In this document: piece after piece, positions 12,001 through 22,846 of the stretch
Layout: each line of letters begins with the position of its first letter
Numbering within the stretch: the stretch's first letter is position 1
NCBI GenBank assembly: GCA_013350335.1
Contig: CM023532.1
Coordinates: 36,023,708-36,087,707, forward strand
DNA: 64,000 nucleotides
Direction: 5' to 3'
DNA from: Chimonanthus salicifolius
Lineage: Eukaryota > Streptophyta > Magnoliopsida > Laurales > Calycanthaceae
The notes under the pieces: generated by a model
Database searches by the model: none
Told to the model about the DNA's origin: nothing
What the model saw: the letters and a program-made list of their open reading frames with translations, nothing else
Made by a program: the position numbers and the translations under genes

Positions 12001-13300
12001 CTAACAAGCTCTTCAAATTCCCAATCTCAGGTGGGATTGGACCCGAAATTTGATTTCCAAATAGGTACAGATACTGGAGCTTTGTCAACGAGCCAATTTC
12101 TGATGGGATTTTTCCAGTCAAGGTATTGTTTTGTAGCTGCAAGGAGATCAACTGCGTCCAATTCGTAAAGAAGAAAGGTGACAGCTCTCCTGAGAGCTTA
12201 TTGCCTGAGATCCCGAGCTGAGCTAAATTTGTCAGATTGGATAGAGAAGGAGGCAAGTTGCCAGAGAGGCTGTTTAGGGAGAGGTCAATGAATGTGAGGT
12301 TAATACAGAGGCCCAGCTCTGAAGGAATGGTAGAATTCAAGCCAACTTGGTGGACATCAATCTTCTGCAACATTCGTAACTGGCCTAAAGAAGATGGAAG
12401 AGACCCACCTAATGGATTTTCATAAAGTTCAAGGATCTCGAGAAAGGAAATAGAGCCTAGCTGTTGTGGGATGGTGCCAGTGAATTCATTGTGCCCAAGA
12501 CGGAGGTCTTTGAGACTGGGAAGCTTGGCCAATTCCTCAATGGGAACTGGGCCTTGAAAGGAATTGTCAGTAAGATTCAGGTATTCAATCTTGTTAAGAT
12601 TGTCTACAAATGATTCTGGTAACAGACCGGTCAGAGAATTCTGTGACAGGTCTAGATAAGTAAGGTTGCTGCAATTGAGTATGAATGATGGGAATTCGGA
12701 CGACATCTCATTGAGGTACAATGAGAGGAATGTCAATGCAGGCATGTTTGCCAATCTGGTGGAGTCTGGAGACGTTAAGAAGTTTGACCCAAGATCGAAA
12801 TATCGTACCTCTTGCAGACTCAAAAGCTGGTACGGGATTGGCCCATCAAGGCTGTTGTTATAGAGCCGGAGCTCGCGAAGTGCCGACAAGCTTCCGATGG
12901 TGGCAGGAACAGGCCCAGAGAAGTTGTTGCTGCCAAGGTCCAAGTAACTCAACTTGGTCAGTGCTGAAATATTCGACGGTATCTCACCAACAAGATAATT
13001 CAAATTGAGGTCGAGCCGGGAAACATTTGCCAGCGACGCAAAGGCAAATTCGTCGAGAGTTCCAACGAGATTCGAATTGGGAAGGTTGATCTCAATGACA
13101 GCACCGGCAGCATTGCAGACTATTCCAGCCCAGCGGCAGAGATTGGTGGCATTGGTGAGAGACCAAGAATTGAGAGTGTGGGAGGTTAGACTGGTTTTCC
13201 ATTTGACCAGAACTTCTGCTTCTGCTGCTGCTGATGCATTCAAGGAGAAGGAAGAGATGAAGAGAAGAAAGAGAAGAGCAGCACATTGATGTGTTTTCAT
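9006..13300 (-). CDS. LRR receptor-like serine/threonine kinase, MIK2-like (LRR-XII/XIIb type)
   Basis: Predicted plasma-membrane receptor that senses an extracellular ligand through its LRRs and signals through a cytoplasmic kinase. Two exons on the minus strand, 13300-10021 and 9373-9006, with a 647-bp intron after CCAG|GTAAGC; the splice rebuilds the GYMAPE activation-segment end. The product is 1215 residues. Order: signal peptide about 1-25; N-terminal cap with paired cysteines ([10 protein letters not shown], 54-62); about 25 plant LRRs (roughly 90-815) with many N-x-S/T sites; paired cysteines LCGG/LPLC (827-837); membrane helix about 853-877; kinase with GKGGFGSV loop (926-933), K947 in VAVK, HRD (1047-1049), DFG (1067-1069), APE and a conserved tail [16 protein letters not shown] with intact catalytic residues predicts an active RD kinase. 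The intron position inside the activation segment and the DISxNNILL wording are typical of the MIK2/At1g35710 group. The exact ligand cannot be inferred. Confidence 0.93.
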
Positions 13301-14833
13301 GGCAAGAATTTGGGTGTTTTGTTTTAGATTCTTAGATTCTCAAGTCTCTGCTCTGCCTCTCTCATGTGAACTGAGGTAGGATTATAGGAGATGGAGAGAA
13401 ACAGAAGGATTGGAGGAAAATAAATTCATCAAAAATACAAAATTCAAAACGGTTTGATAGCAGTGGTGTGAAATGATCATTCACAAGATGCTTGACTTCT
13501 TGAAGCTAGACTTTGTAGATTCTACTTTGCTATATCTTAATAAGCAGCTTCTCGTTAGTCTCCCTAAGAAGTAAGAACAGTGCTTGGGCTTGGTTCATTG
13601 AAGAGTTTACTTCCAACTGGTACAACTACATTTTTGACAATAGTTCAAGTCCATTCACACAGTGGCCCTTTCTCCAATGGAAGATGGGGGGCAGGGTTAC
13701 TTCTAACTTGTTTGACAGCTGAGAAAATGAATTTGGTTCATAGGTTTGTTTTTCTAATCATAGGAATTCCTATCCCACGTTAAAGGTAAGAATAATTCCA
13801 CGAGTACATATAAACCTCTCAAACCACACACACTACTAAGTTGATGGGGTAATCCAATGGGAAGTGACATGAAAGAGTTGAATAAGAATCGAATTCAAGA
13901 TGTCACTTTATAAGACGAGCGTTTTGAACGTCAAACCAATCCTTCCAGATTTTTTACAAAAAGTAATACAAAGTTGTTTCAACATATTTGAAAATTTCAA
14001 CAAATACAAAAGTTGCACTATGGAATATGTCGATCCATCACAATTACTTGAAGATGAGAAAAAAAAAACAAAATAAGTGTTGAAGATACTATTTGTCCGA
14101 AAAATTCTTTCAAACTAAAAAGAGAAAAGCCACAATACTTGTATACCTTCAAATCCACTATACAATAATAGAATTACAACTATACCTTCTCAAAACATTA
14201 GCACGAGGATCACTCTTTCGTAACTATTAGAACATCATTTGTTACTTTCCTGGTTGAATAAAATAAGATCTCTCATTTTATCGTTATAACAAGATTATAT
14301 TGGGATGAGTAAAAAAAATATTGTTTAATAATTTCAGGAGAAAATTATGAGAAAAAAAATAAATAAAAAGAGAGGCACAAATGTGTATATATATATATAT
14401 ATATATTCTAGTTTCTCCTTCCTTTCAAGGGAAAAATCAAATTTAAGCATCTAAGGCAAAAGCTCTATAGTAATTGGCACACCAGTGTATTTTTACGAAA
14501 ACAACTGAAAGAATAATACAGAAATTATTAAGACGAATGATGCATAGTTCTTGGCTTCAGTACAGCAGCGATGAACCAAGATTTTGTGAGAGTCGGCCTT
14601 GTTTTTTATTATTGGACAGGTTCGGTGTTTGGCAAAGAGTCAAAGGAAAATGGATTATCAAAAGTGAATGGCCGACAGCGACTAGACTATCTCTTTCCAA
14701 GATGAGTTGACCAATCACGGAGGTATCATAGAATTCCACCTCCAGAGGGTTGGCTTCCCCTTCCTTCTCAAGTGGTAGTATATATTTTAGCAAAATGATT
14801 ATAAAAAAAAAAATTATAGAAATTACTGTACAA
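13301..14833. other. Upstream region of the receptor kinase; no gene seen
   Basis: The first ~100 bases should be the receptor kinase leader and proximal promoter on the minus strand. The rest is AT-rich, with a (TA)n microsatellite at about 14386-14407 and poly-A runs. Short open frames at 13580-13783 and 14474-14793 have no recognisable family content. Confidence 0.55.
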
Positions 14834-15131
14834 TGGGGGTGAAATTTGAGTTAGGTTTTAATTTGACGTGCATGACTCGATTCAAGAAATCAATAGGTTT
14901 GCTTATGTATTTGTATATCTCAGGCTTAGTTGAGTTGTCTACTCATTCTGATTCAATCAGAGTATACTAAGTTATAAAATAAAACTTGGATTGAATCGGA
15001 TCAGAAATTCGAATTAGGTCAAATTAAGTACTTGGAATAAGAATTAGAGTCGAGTTGGGTTCAATAAATTTTGAAAAGAGTTGAATTGGATTTATTGAAA
15101 CTCGATCTGACTTGTTAAGATTTCAGCCCTA
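14834..15131. mobile_element. hAT-type MITE, 298 bp
   Basis: It starts TGGGGGTGAAATTTGAG and ends TTTCAGCCCTA, so the ends are imperfect inverted repeats of the TAGGG(G/C)TGAAA type. Flanking 8-mers CTGTACAA (14826-14833) and CTATACCA (15132-15139) agree at 6 of 8 positions, fitting an old 8-bp target duplication. The interior is rich in ACTCGA/GAATTGG words like the other three members in this window. It has no coding capacity. Confidence 0.65.
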
Positions 15132-16876
15132 CTATACCAGTAAGTCTGCTCTATTACATCAAAAATAGAGTTGAAAACTATTGTAATTTTTTTTTTTAAA
15201 TCTTTAACTATTGTAATTTATTATGAATGAGTGACTAACAATCATTTTTTATTTTAATTTTTTACTCTAATATACTCATTAATTTATTTTTAATTTCATA
15301 GAATGTAATAAATATAAATTCCATTATCTCTTTAAATATAAATACAAATTGTGACTTAAAAGAGGTTTTCTTTTTTCTAATTATTGAGAAGTATTTCTAC
15401 TCTACATATTAAGATGTAATTCTCGGTAAATATAAATGGTGTTGAACCGAAACAATTATTTTTCTCAAATCTATGAAATATACTTCGAAAGATCTCATTC
15501 ATGATATTTAATTATTTATGATTATTATAAGAAGCTATCGAGATTTGTTAGAGTAAGGTGTACTTCAACAGATAATCTTTCATTTTAAAAAGTGAAAGGT
15601 GTAAAGGTTCGAGCCTCCAAATCCTCATCTATACTATAAGGTCAGTGGTAGTTTTACACAGAATTTTGTGTAATTTTTCATACAAAAATTTAAAAAATTA
15701 TAAAACTTTTAAAATAAACTTTAAATAGTTGAAAAAATAAAAGAGAAATGATGATACGATAATGGTATCTGACATGGATTCACAGTCAAAAACCAAGGGT
15801 TTCCACCAAACAGTAGGCCATGGGACCACAAGAGTTCGGCTGTCATGGCAAAGGCACGGTTGAATGTTTGAAGTCTTCTGCCGTGTCCTTCAGCAATTTG
15901 GAACATTTTTGTCTTGTTCTTCTTATCTTCCACACAATATTAAATGAACCTGGGAGTCAAATCGGGCGGCCTCTTTTTATTTATTATTTATTTTGTTTTA
16001 TAGTAAGAGAATTTCAGGAAGGCTTGGGATGACATCAATCATAAGTGTAAGAAGTTGGATTGGTAGATATATGAATAGACCATTGTTGATCCTATAAGTT
16101 TTAAATATTGTCAAAAAATCAAAATAATAGTAGAAATATATATTTTTTTAATTTACATGTGAAAAATCATGGGATATCGAACGTAAAATTTAAAAAAATA
16201 TAGAAATAAAAAGTTAACCATTTTCTCCAATATATGTATTTATAGTTTATCAAATGCTCTTATATGAACGTCTTGTGATTCTTGTTATAAAAAATATTGA
16301 CATAAAATCAAAATATCAGTTAAATAAGCCTAATTTTTCATATTTATCAGAAATACCAACAATATGGGCAGAATTTCGAGTGAGGTTTATGTTTAAAATA
16401 TAAAGATTATTGTCAAAATGACTGAAAATAGCCAAAAAAAAAAAAATTGGACTAAAAAAAGGCCCGAAGTTTTGTATAATACCGAAATTTGAATCTCAAC
16501 TTTGATTTCAAAGATTATAGTAGTGATTGGCCGTTCACTTCTTTGGAAAAATTCAAAATTTTAGAAAAAGTAGTTAAAATAAAAATAAATAACACTTAAG
16601 TATAGAATTTTTGTTGCAGAACTTCAATGGAAAGACAATGGAGAAGAAAAGGAAGAGCAATGAGATGAAAACAGGAGTTCAAATTAAAAAGGAAAATATT
16701 AATCTAAAAACATTTTAAAATAGGGACACTGAAGTGTTCAAAGATCTAATATATGGCAGGCAGTCAAGTTCAACCATATCTAACTCTGTATACTGGCAAA
16801 AGTATGAAACACGGAAAAAGTGTCCCCATTCGACGGCCAATTGGATGAAATTTTCATTCTTGGGTTGGACCATGGT
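15132..16876. other. AT-rich spacer, no gene seen
   Basis: AT-rich DNA with long A/T runs. A block at about 15550-15640 includes GGTTCGAGCCT, which resembles a polymerase III B box and may mark a decayed SINE. A fragment at about 16150-16200 resembles the 3' tail of the SINE family described at 45 and 60 kb. Nothing coding is supported. Confidence 0.45.
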
Positions 16877-17714
16877 TAGGGGTGAAACTTGGGTTGGGTT
16901 TTGGCCCGACCCGTCTGACCCGACCCGAAAATAGTGTAGGCTGGGTTATAGAAATTGTAAACTCGGGTCGAGTTGGATTAGGAAAAAAAAACCCGACTGA
17001 AATTCAGGTCGGGTTGGGCTAAAGAATTTAAATTTCAACCCGACTCGAATCGATCCGAATATACTTGACCCTGAAAAACGCGACCCGAATTCATAACTTA
17101 AATATAAAACTATGAAACCCTAATGAAACCCTCTTTCGAAACTCACCCCTTCCACTTCCGCCATTCGTCCGCCACTCCGCCCCTTCCACTTCTGTTTCCC
17201 CTCTTTCGAAATCCACCCCTTCCACTTCCGTTTCCCATATATATAAATCCACTTCTTCCACTTCCGTTTTCCCTCTTTCAAACCCACGCCCAAGGCAATG
17301 TTCCATGCCTTACTATTGAAGTTGCTTTTCTGCTCCTCCTCCTTCCTATCTTCAGAAATTGGGTCTGAGGGCTCAACATCGGAAAACAAGAGGTGACCTT
17401 GCCATTCACTGCACCCAAGACCGAGGCAGTGTCCAATGTCTTCCAGCTGAAGCTTTTCTTCTGTTCGTTCTTCCTACCCCCAACAGTACTGGATAGCTTC
17501 CTGAAGTAGGAAGGAAAGCCAAGCCAAGGCTCACTCGGGTTCATTCGGGTTGAGGGCTAATTCGGGTCGGGTTGGGTCAACTCTAGGGTTGAGAGTATTA
17601 GCAATTCGGGTCGGGTTGGGTTGACATACTCGAGTTTGCAATTCGGGTCGGGTCGGGTCGGGTTCAATATTTTTTGACATGGGCCCGGCCCGTCCGACCC
17701 GAGTTTCAGCCCTA
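16877..17714. mobile_element. 838-bp non-autonomous hAT element with possible captured coding fragments
   Basis: The ends read TAGGGGTGAAACTTGGGT and (reverse complement of the right end) TAGGGCTGAAACTCGGGT. Flanking 8-mers are ACCATGGT (16869-16876) and ACTATGGT (17715-17722), 7 of 8 identical, as expected for a hAT insertion. Subterminal DNA is packed with GGGTCGGGTT-type repeats. The middle (about 17120-17545) is different in composition: a run of CCACTTCC repeats, then two similar segments (about 17283-17355 and 17415-17485) whose minus-strand translations share an R-K-x-E-Q-K-x-F-x-x-K-x-x-x-x-A pattern. That may be duplicated, captured host exon sequence. No transposase is present. Confidence 0.78.
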
Positions 17715-17776
17715 ACTATGGTGGTCCAAACCCACTATTATTCAGGTCTGAATTTTAGTCCTAACAAAAATCTACA

Positions 17777-18068
17777 TGTGATACCCCCCCCCCCCCCCCC
17801 CCCCCCCCCCACCCCCCCCCCACCCCACCCCACCCAAACATGATGGTGGGAAAAGTGAAAAGTCCCACATCGGTTGGGAGGATGAGATTGAGAGGGGTTT
17901 TAAGTGGCCAAGCCCCCTTGACCATGTAAGACGCATTTTGGGCCGGGCCACGTGGGCCCAGGCCCAAATGCAAAACCGTGCGGATTTGAGCTGTGTGCGA
18001 GGCCCAAAGCGGACAATATCTTACTGAGTCAAACCCTAAGCCCTGTGTATTTGAGTCGGGTCGTTACA
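17777..18068 (+). mobile_element. Solo LTR of a TRIM/SMART-like retroelement, 292 bp
   Basis: It begins TGTGATACC and ends GGGTCGTTACA, flanked by identical 5-mers CTACA (17772-17776 and 18069-18073). A long C homopolymer (27 C at 17784-17810, then A and about 10 more C) follows the 5' end. The blocks GTCCCACATCGGTTGGGAG, AAAGCGGACAATATCTTACTGAG and GTCGTTACA are shared with the LTRs at 20197-21344, so it is the same family. There is no internal region or second LTR, so it is a solo LTR from LTR-LTR recombination. Confidence 0.88.
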
Positions 18069-18249
18069 CTACATGACCTAATTTTGTCTAGGGTAGTAAT
18101 TTTTTACCCAATCGAACTTGGAAAAAAACTAGGTTTAGGACTTTGGGTCCTGCATTTCTATAATAAAAAAAAAAAAATTAAATTGACCCAACCTAATTCA
18201 ATGCTCTATGTGCAACAAAGAGGTTAGAAATATGAAGATAATGGAAAAT

Positions 18250-19452
18250 AGGGTAAGGTGTAATTATCAACTCAGAAGCGAAAGGAGAGGGGGAACGCTC
18301 ACGAGTGGCAGTGAAACAATGATAATTAGCCATATGAGGCGATGGGCGCCGAATGCGACTGGTCGAGCAGTTGGTGTCAGAGTAGCAGGAGAGGTGATGG
18401 AAGACAGAGCACTGTTGGGCTGATTTGAATAAAGAGAAGCAACTGGAGTAAGTGGGGGTGGGACTGGTGATGGAGAAGTAGCAGCAAGGGCAGAAGGAAG
18501 AAAATCAAAGGTATGATAATCAGGTATGGGCAATGGAGTAACATGTGAGGATGATGGAGTAGAGTTTGGCAAATCACCATAAGGTAAGATGCCTTCATAA
18601 AAGGAGACCACGAGACGTATAAATGGTTTTAGTGGCTAGGTGCAGTAACCCTTTTTGTGCATAGGGGTAGCCAACAACAATACCGGGTTTAGCTCGTTGG
18701 TCAAACTTATATTTGATGGCATGATTGTGACCAAAACATAAACTGTCAAAGACATGCAAGCGAGAATAGTCCGGTTTGGAGTGAAACAAAGCTTCATACG
18801 GGATTTACTTAATAAAAGAGGAGTAAGCATTTTGTTAATGACGTAGGCAACAGTGATAACGCACTCCCCCCAAAACTGTAAAGGTTGGATTGGAAACGAA
18901 GAACACGAGCAACCTCAAGGAGGTGACGATGCTTGTACTCAACAATGCCATTTTGTTGTGAAGTGGCAACGTAATTGTTTTGATGGATGACCCCATGGGT
19001 GGAAAAGAAAGACTGCATGAAAGTGATAAGAAATTCAATACCATTATCCGAACAAACTTGTTAGATAAGGGGAAAGAGTTTACCACCAGTATTGGAATGA
19101 AGAGAATGGATGCGAGAATGAAATTGGGCCTGGACCATGGCAAAAAAGGATTTTAAATTAGATGGTGTTTCAGACTTGACAAGCATGAGGTAAAGCCATG
19201 TGCATCAACTAAAATCATTGACAATAGTTAAAAAAATATCAAGAGTCATTCAAAGAGGGTTGAGAAAATGGACCCCATATATCACAATGAACAAAAGCAA
19301 ATGGTCCGCTAGTGGTGATAGTATGAGACGAAAAGGGTAATCGCGAATGTTTTGCTTGGGGACAATTCTCACAAGGTGGATGTTTAGAACAATAAATAAA
19401 TGAAATATCCTTGGCTAAGCTTTGGAGAGTACGATGGTTTAAGTGGTCCAAC
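18250..19452 (-). pseudogene. Broken Ty1-copia polyprotein fragment (GAG-pre-integrase and integrase)
   Basis: Minus-strand pieces in different frames read in copia order. At 19451-19239: GAG-pre-integrase (LNHRTLQSLAK, then C..CENCPQAKHSRLPF) running into the integrase start HCDIWGPF. At 19018-18809: integrase core, including QQNGIVEYKHRHLLEVARVLRF. At 18789-18595: the integrase C-terminal segment with FDQRAKPGIVVGYPYAQKG. At 18611-18267: a Pro/Ser/Thr-rich linker beginning FYEGILPYGD. Stops and frameshifts separate the pieces, and reverse transcriptase and RNase H are absent. It is a dead remnant of a transposon, not a host gene. Confidence 0.85.
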
Positions 19453-20196
19453 CGTTAATGCCAAAGATCAAGCGAATGGAGGCAAATGAATGCCAATCTC
19501 GAAGTCGCGTGGAAGCAGTAGCGCCCTATCACGCCTCGACCCATGAAGTGGGTTCGGAACGGGACTTTTTTTTTTTAGTAATCACTCAAGAAAACCTATG
19601 GATTTCTACGTTAACCCAAAAGCGAAAGCGAATAGAAAAAATGACACGTTTGTCATCCATAAAATGTCACACAAGCTCTTCACATGTAAACTGAAACATG
19701 TACCATATATATCTCCAACAATGCATGTCTAATCAAAACACATCTATATATTATCAAAATAGCAAATTGAAACCATAGTGGTTTTATTACATGTTTCGTC
19801 ATGCCTTAAATGGGCACGAGGGTTATTACAATCCAACGCTTCTCATAATACACATAATAGATAATATCCCACCTAACGGGGAGTATTGGGGTTTCTATCT
19901 CTACTGCAGCAACAGGGGTTCATCATTTCCCTCCTCAGGCAAATCTCCTGAAACGTGAGCTGTATAAGCTAAACAGCCCAGTAAAGAGAAAACAACAAGC
20001 ATGCATAACATGTTATTACCTAAGCACTTTAATCATCAAAACAGATTATTCACTAAGATCATATATCCCAACATGGGGTCAACACCCTAGCATAGTTGTT
20101 CTATCAATTTCTATGCATGTATCTTGTATTACAAAACATTGCTCATGTCTATCGACATGTGGTCTACACTAGGTTGACTGTGAACCAATGCTTCAC
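19453..20196. other. Repeat-derived spacer left of the nested TRIM
   Basis: No gene is seen. The block at about 19520-19560 (TCACGCCTCGACCCATGAAG and a GGAACGGGAC word) resembles sequence common in plant LTR retrotransposon LTRs, but I could not define ends or a second copy. The flank continues as similar AT-rich DNA after the TRIM (21350-22080), so an older LTR may have been the landing site. Confidence 0.4.
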
Positions 20197-21344
20197 TGTG
20201 ATACCCTTGCCCAAATGGGCTGTGAGCAGCACCTGTTAACCGATGTGGGAGTCCCACATCAGTAGTGAATGAAGTTGGATATGGGTTTGTATGAGGCCAG
20301 CCCTTCTTAACTTGTAAGATGCGTTTTGAGCCTATCCTTGGTGAGCCACTCCCTATCCAAATCCGTGCGGGCTCGCGTGTGTGTTCAAAGCCCAAAGCGG
20401 ACAATTTCTTACTGAGTTGATGTAGCACCCCCACCCAAAGGTCCCACATCGGTTGGGAGCTTGGGTGGTGGGGGCTTTCTTTGAGAGGGGCAACCCTCCC
20501 CATTGTGAGGCCTTTTGGGCCAGGGCCCAAAGCAAAACCGTGCCGGTCGGGTAGGGCTCAAAGCGGACAATGTCACAATGGGGTAGGGTCGGATCGTCAC
20601 AAGTGGTATCAAAGCCAAGTTCAACACTCGGACTGTGAGGGCTCTCTACTTGTGTGACTTGCTTGCCTGTGTGTGGACCCCTGTCAGTGTGACAAGACAA
20701 AGCCGGGGACAACTCTGGTCTTAAGGAGGGTGGATTATAGCACCTCCACCCAAAGGTCCCACATCGGTTGGGAGCTTGGGTGGTGGGGGCTTTATTTGAA
20801 AGGGGGCAACCCTCCCCATTGTGAGGCCTTTTTGACCTTGCCATGTGGGCCAGGACACAAAGCAAAACCATGGGGGTCGGGTAGGGCTCAAAGCGGATAA
20901 TATCACGATGGGGTAGGATCGGGTCGTCACAGTTGAGCCCTAAGCCCTATGTTTGGGTCGAGTCGTTACAAATTTGGTATTAAAGCCGAGTTCAACACTC
21001 GGACTGTGTGGGCTTTCCTCCTTCCCTAGTGTTGTTGAGCTGGACCAGGTCGAGTCGGGGGCGGCTCGAGGCTTTGGGGGGGTGATTGTGATACCTTTGC
21101 CCAGATGAGCTGTGAGCAGCACCTGTTAACCGATGTAGGAGTCCCACATCGGTAGTGAAGGAAGTTGGATATGGGTTTATATGAGGCCAGCCCTTGTTAA
21201 CTTGTAAAACACGTTTTGGGCCTATCCTTGGTGAGCCAGGCCCAATTCAAATCCGTGCGAGCTCGCGTGTCAGTGAAAGGCCCAATGCGGACAATTTCTT
21301 ACTGAGTTGAGTCCTAAGCCCTGTGTTCAGGTCAGGTCGTTACA
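20197..21344 (+). mobile_element. Outer TRIM element, interrupted in its 5' LTR by a second TRIM
   Basis: The 5' LTR begins TGTGATACCCTTGCCC at 20197, is interrupted at 20421, resumes after 20936 and ends GTCGTTACA at 20970. A decayed primer-binding site TGGTATTAAAGC is at 20975-20986. A purine-rich tract with GGGGGGG (about 21069-21086) precedes the 3' LTR at 21087-21344, which begins TGTGATACC and ends GGTCGTTACA. Identical 5-mers TTCAC flank the whole unit (20192-20196 and 21345-21349). It has no coding capacity. The LTRs carry the same ACTGAGTTGAGYCCTAAGCCC block as the solo LTR at 17777, so they are one family. Confidence 0.9.
20421..20931 (+). mobile_element. Inner TRIM element, 511 bp, nested in the outer TRIM's 5' LTR
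   Basis: 5' LTR 20421-20601 (TGTAGCACCCCCACCC ... GGATCGTCACA), primer-binding site TGGTATCAAAGC at 20604-20615, short internal region, purine tract AAGGAGGGTGGA just before the 3' LTR at 20736-20931 (TATAGCACCTCCACCC ... GGGTCGTCACA). The direct repeat GTTGA (20416-20420 and 20932-20936) is a perfect 5-bp target duplication. Removing the insert and one copy rebuilds the outer LTR, as comparison with its own 3' LTR shows. The LTRs differ in several places, including TG to TA at the 3' LTR start, so the insertion is not recent. Confidence 0.92.
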
Positions 21345-21349
21345 TTCAC

Positions 21350-22142
21350 TTAGTCTGCAAATACATTGTACATTGCGACTTGTTATGGTTCAATACTTCA
21401 CTCAATACGCATAACGCTCTACACTGCAGCTATTTGCAGCCTAGTGCTTCACCTAGTGAGTGGAGGCAAAGTGCTTGATATGCACATTACAACATCCAAA
21501 TCCATATCATTTACATGGATTAATTATCCCATTAACCCAATATAACATCCCATTGCAGCATGATATCCTCTCATTTAGCAATCATGCATTCCTATTGCCT
21601 ACCGGCATGTAATAGACTCTCCATGTCCGTTAGTACTTTCATGACTTTCTATAAAGTTCACTTTCATGACTTTCTATAAAGTTCATTTCACCAAATGTTT
21701 TAAAAACCTCGACCTTTTGCAGTGGTTCAACCTCGGTCCAACCCTGACCTCTAATTGATGTGGCTTGGTTATCTTTAAAACGTTTTCAAAATTCAAACCT
21801 TTAAAAACCTTTAATGATTTGTGACTTCGAAAGGATCAAGACAATTTACCTTTAATAAACTCTAAAATGTTTGGAATTTATTACGATAGATTATTGGACT
21901 ATCATAGGAGATGAGGATCGAAAGTATTAAAGCTCACCTGGAAAACTACTAGCTTATACAACGAGACTTTTCTGAGCACCGACCAAATAATCTTAGAAAC
22001 AGGTTCACGAGTGTCCCATCCTTTGTCCCAGTCATCAATCCTGTTCGAGGATCAAACCTAAAGAGTAAAGATATCACGATGTACTCTGAAACATTTGTGT
22101 CACACAATAGAAGAAACAAGGAAAAAGAAGCAATGAATTTAG

Positions 22143-22192
<50 letters not shown>

Positions 22193-22800
22193 ATAGTTGG
22201 TTACAGCTACTTACCTCGGTACGAGATGGCTTGGAGTAGGAATAATCTTAAAAAGCAGAAGAAATGAGTCACATATACAGTTAATAGGATTTCTGATAGA
22301 TGGTAATAGGATTTCTTTTTCAAATGACGAACTTATATATTTCAGCATACCTGAGGACAGGAACAGAGGAAATTCAAGATTTGGGGCAAGAAGAAGAGCA
22401 GAAGTGTTTTACTACAACAAGAACATATAAATCAGTCAGACGTGCATTTACATAGAACACTCATATCTGCACAAATGAGTCACATATACAGTTGATGAAA
22501 ATTCAGATCAATCATCAAACAAGATACTGCCAAAAGGCCCATGTAGATCATATAAACCCATCCTGTTCAGACAAAATAGGTCATTGAAGCCATCATCAAA
22601 CAGTAAAGACAAACTAAAAAAAACATGGCTCAATGGCCAACAAGAAAAGCCAAGAGATGTGACTTTATAATGGTAATCATACTATTATTCCACATGATTA
22701 AAAGCTAAAGAAATGTGCAAGAATTAACAACTTTAGGTTGGACAAACCACTTTTTATGTTTCTGTTTACAGCCATTGTAGTCATATTCAAATGTTCAAAA

Positions 22801-22846
<46 letters not shown>

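Noticed and set aside
10024..13289. Series of plus-strand open frames opposite the receptor kinase
   Set aside because: They are antisense shadows of LRR codon periodicity and show no protein family of their own.
17091..17389. Glu/Trp/Gly-rich minus-strand open frames in the hAT element
   Set aside because: They come from the CCACTTCC array and change frame freely. They were kept only as a possible captured segment, not as a gene.
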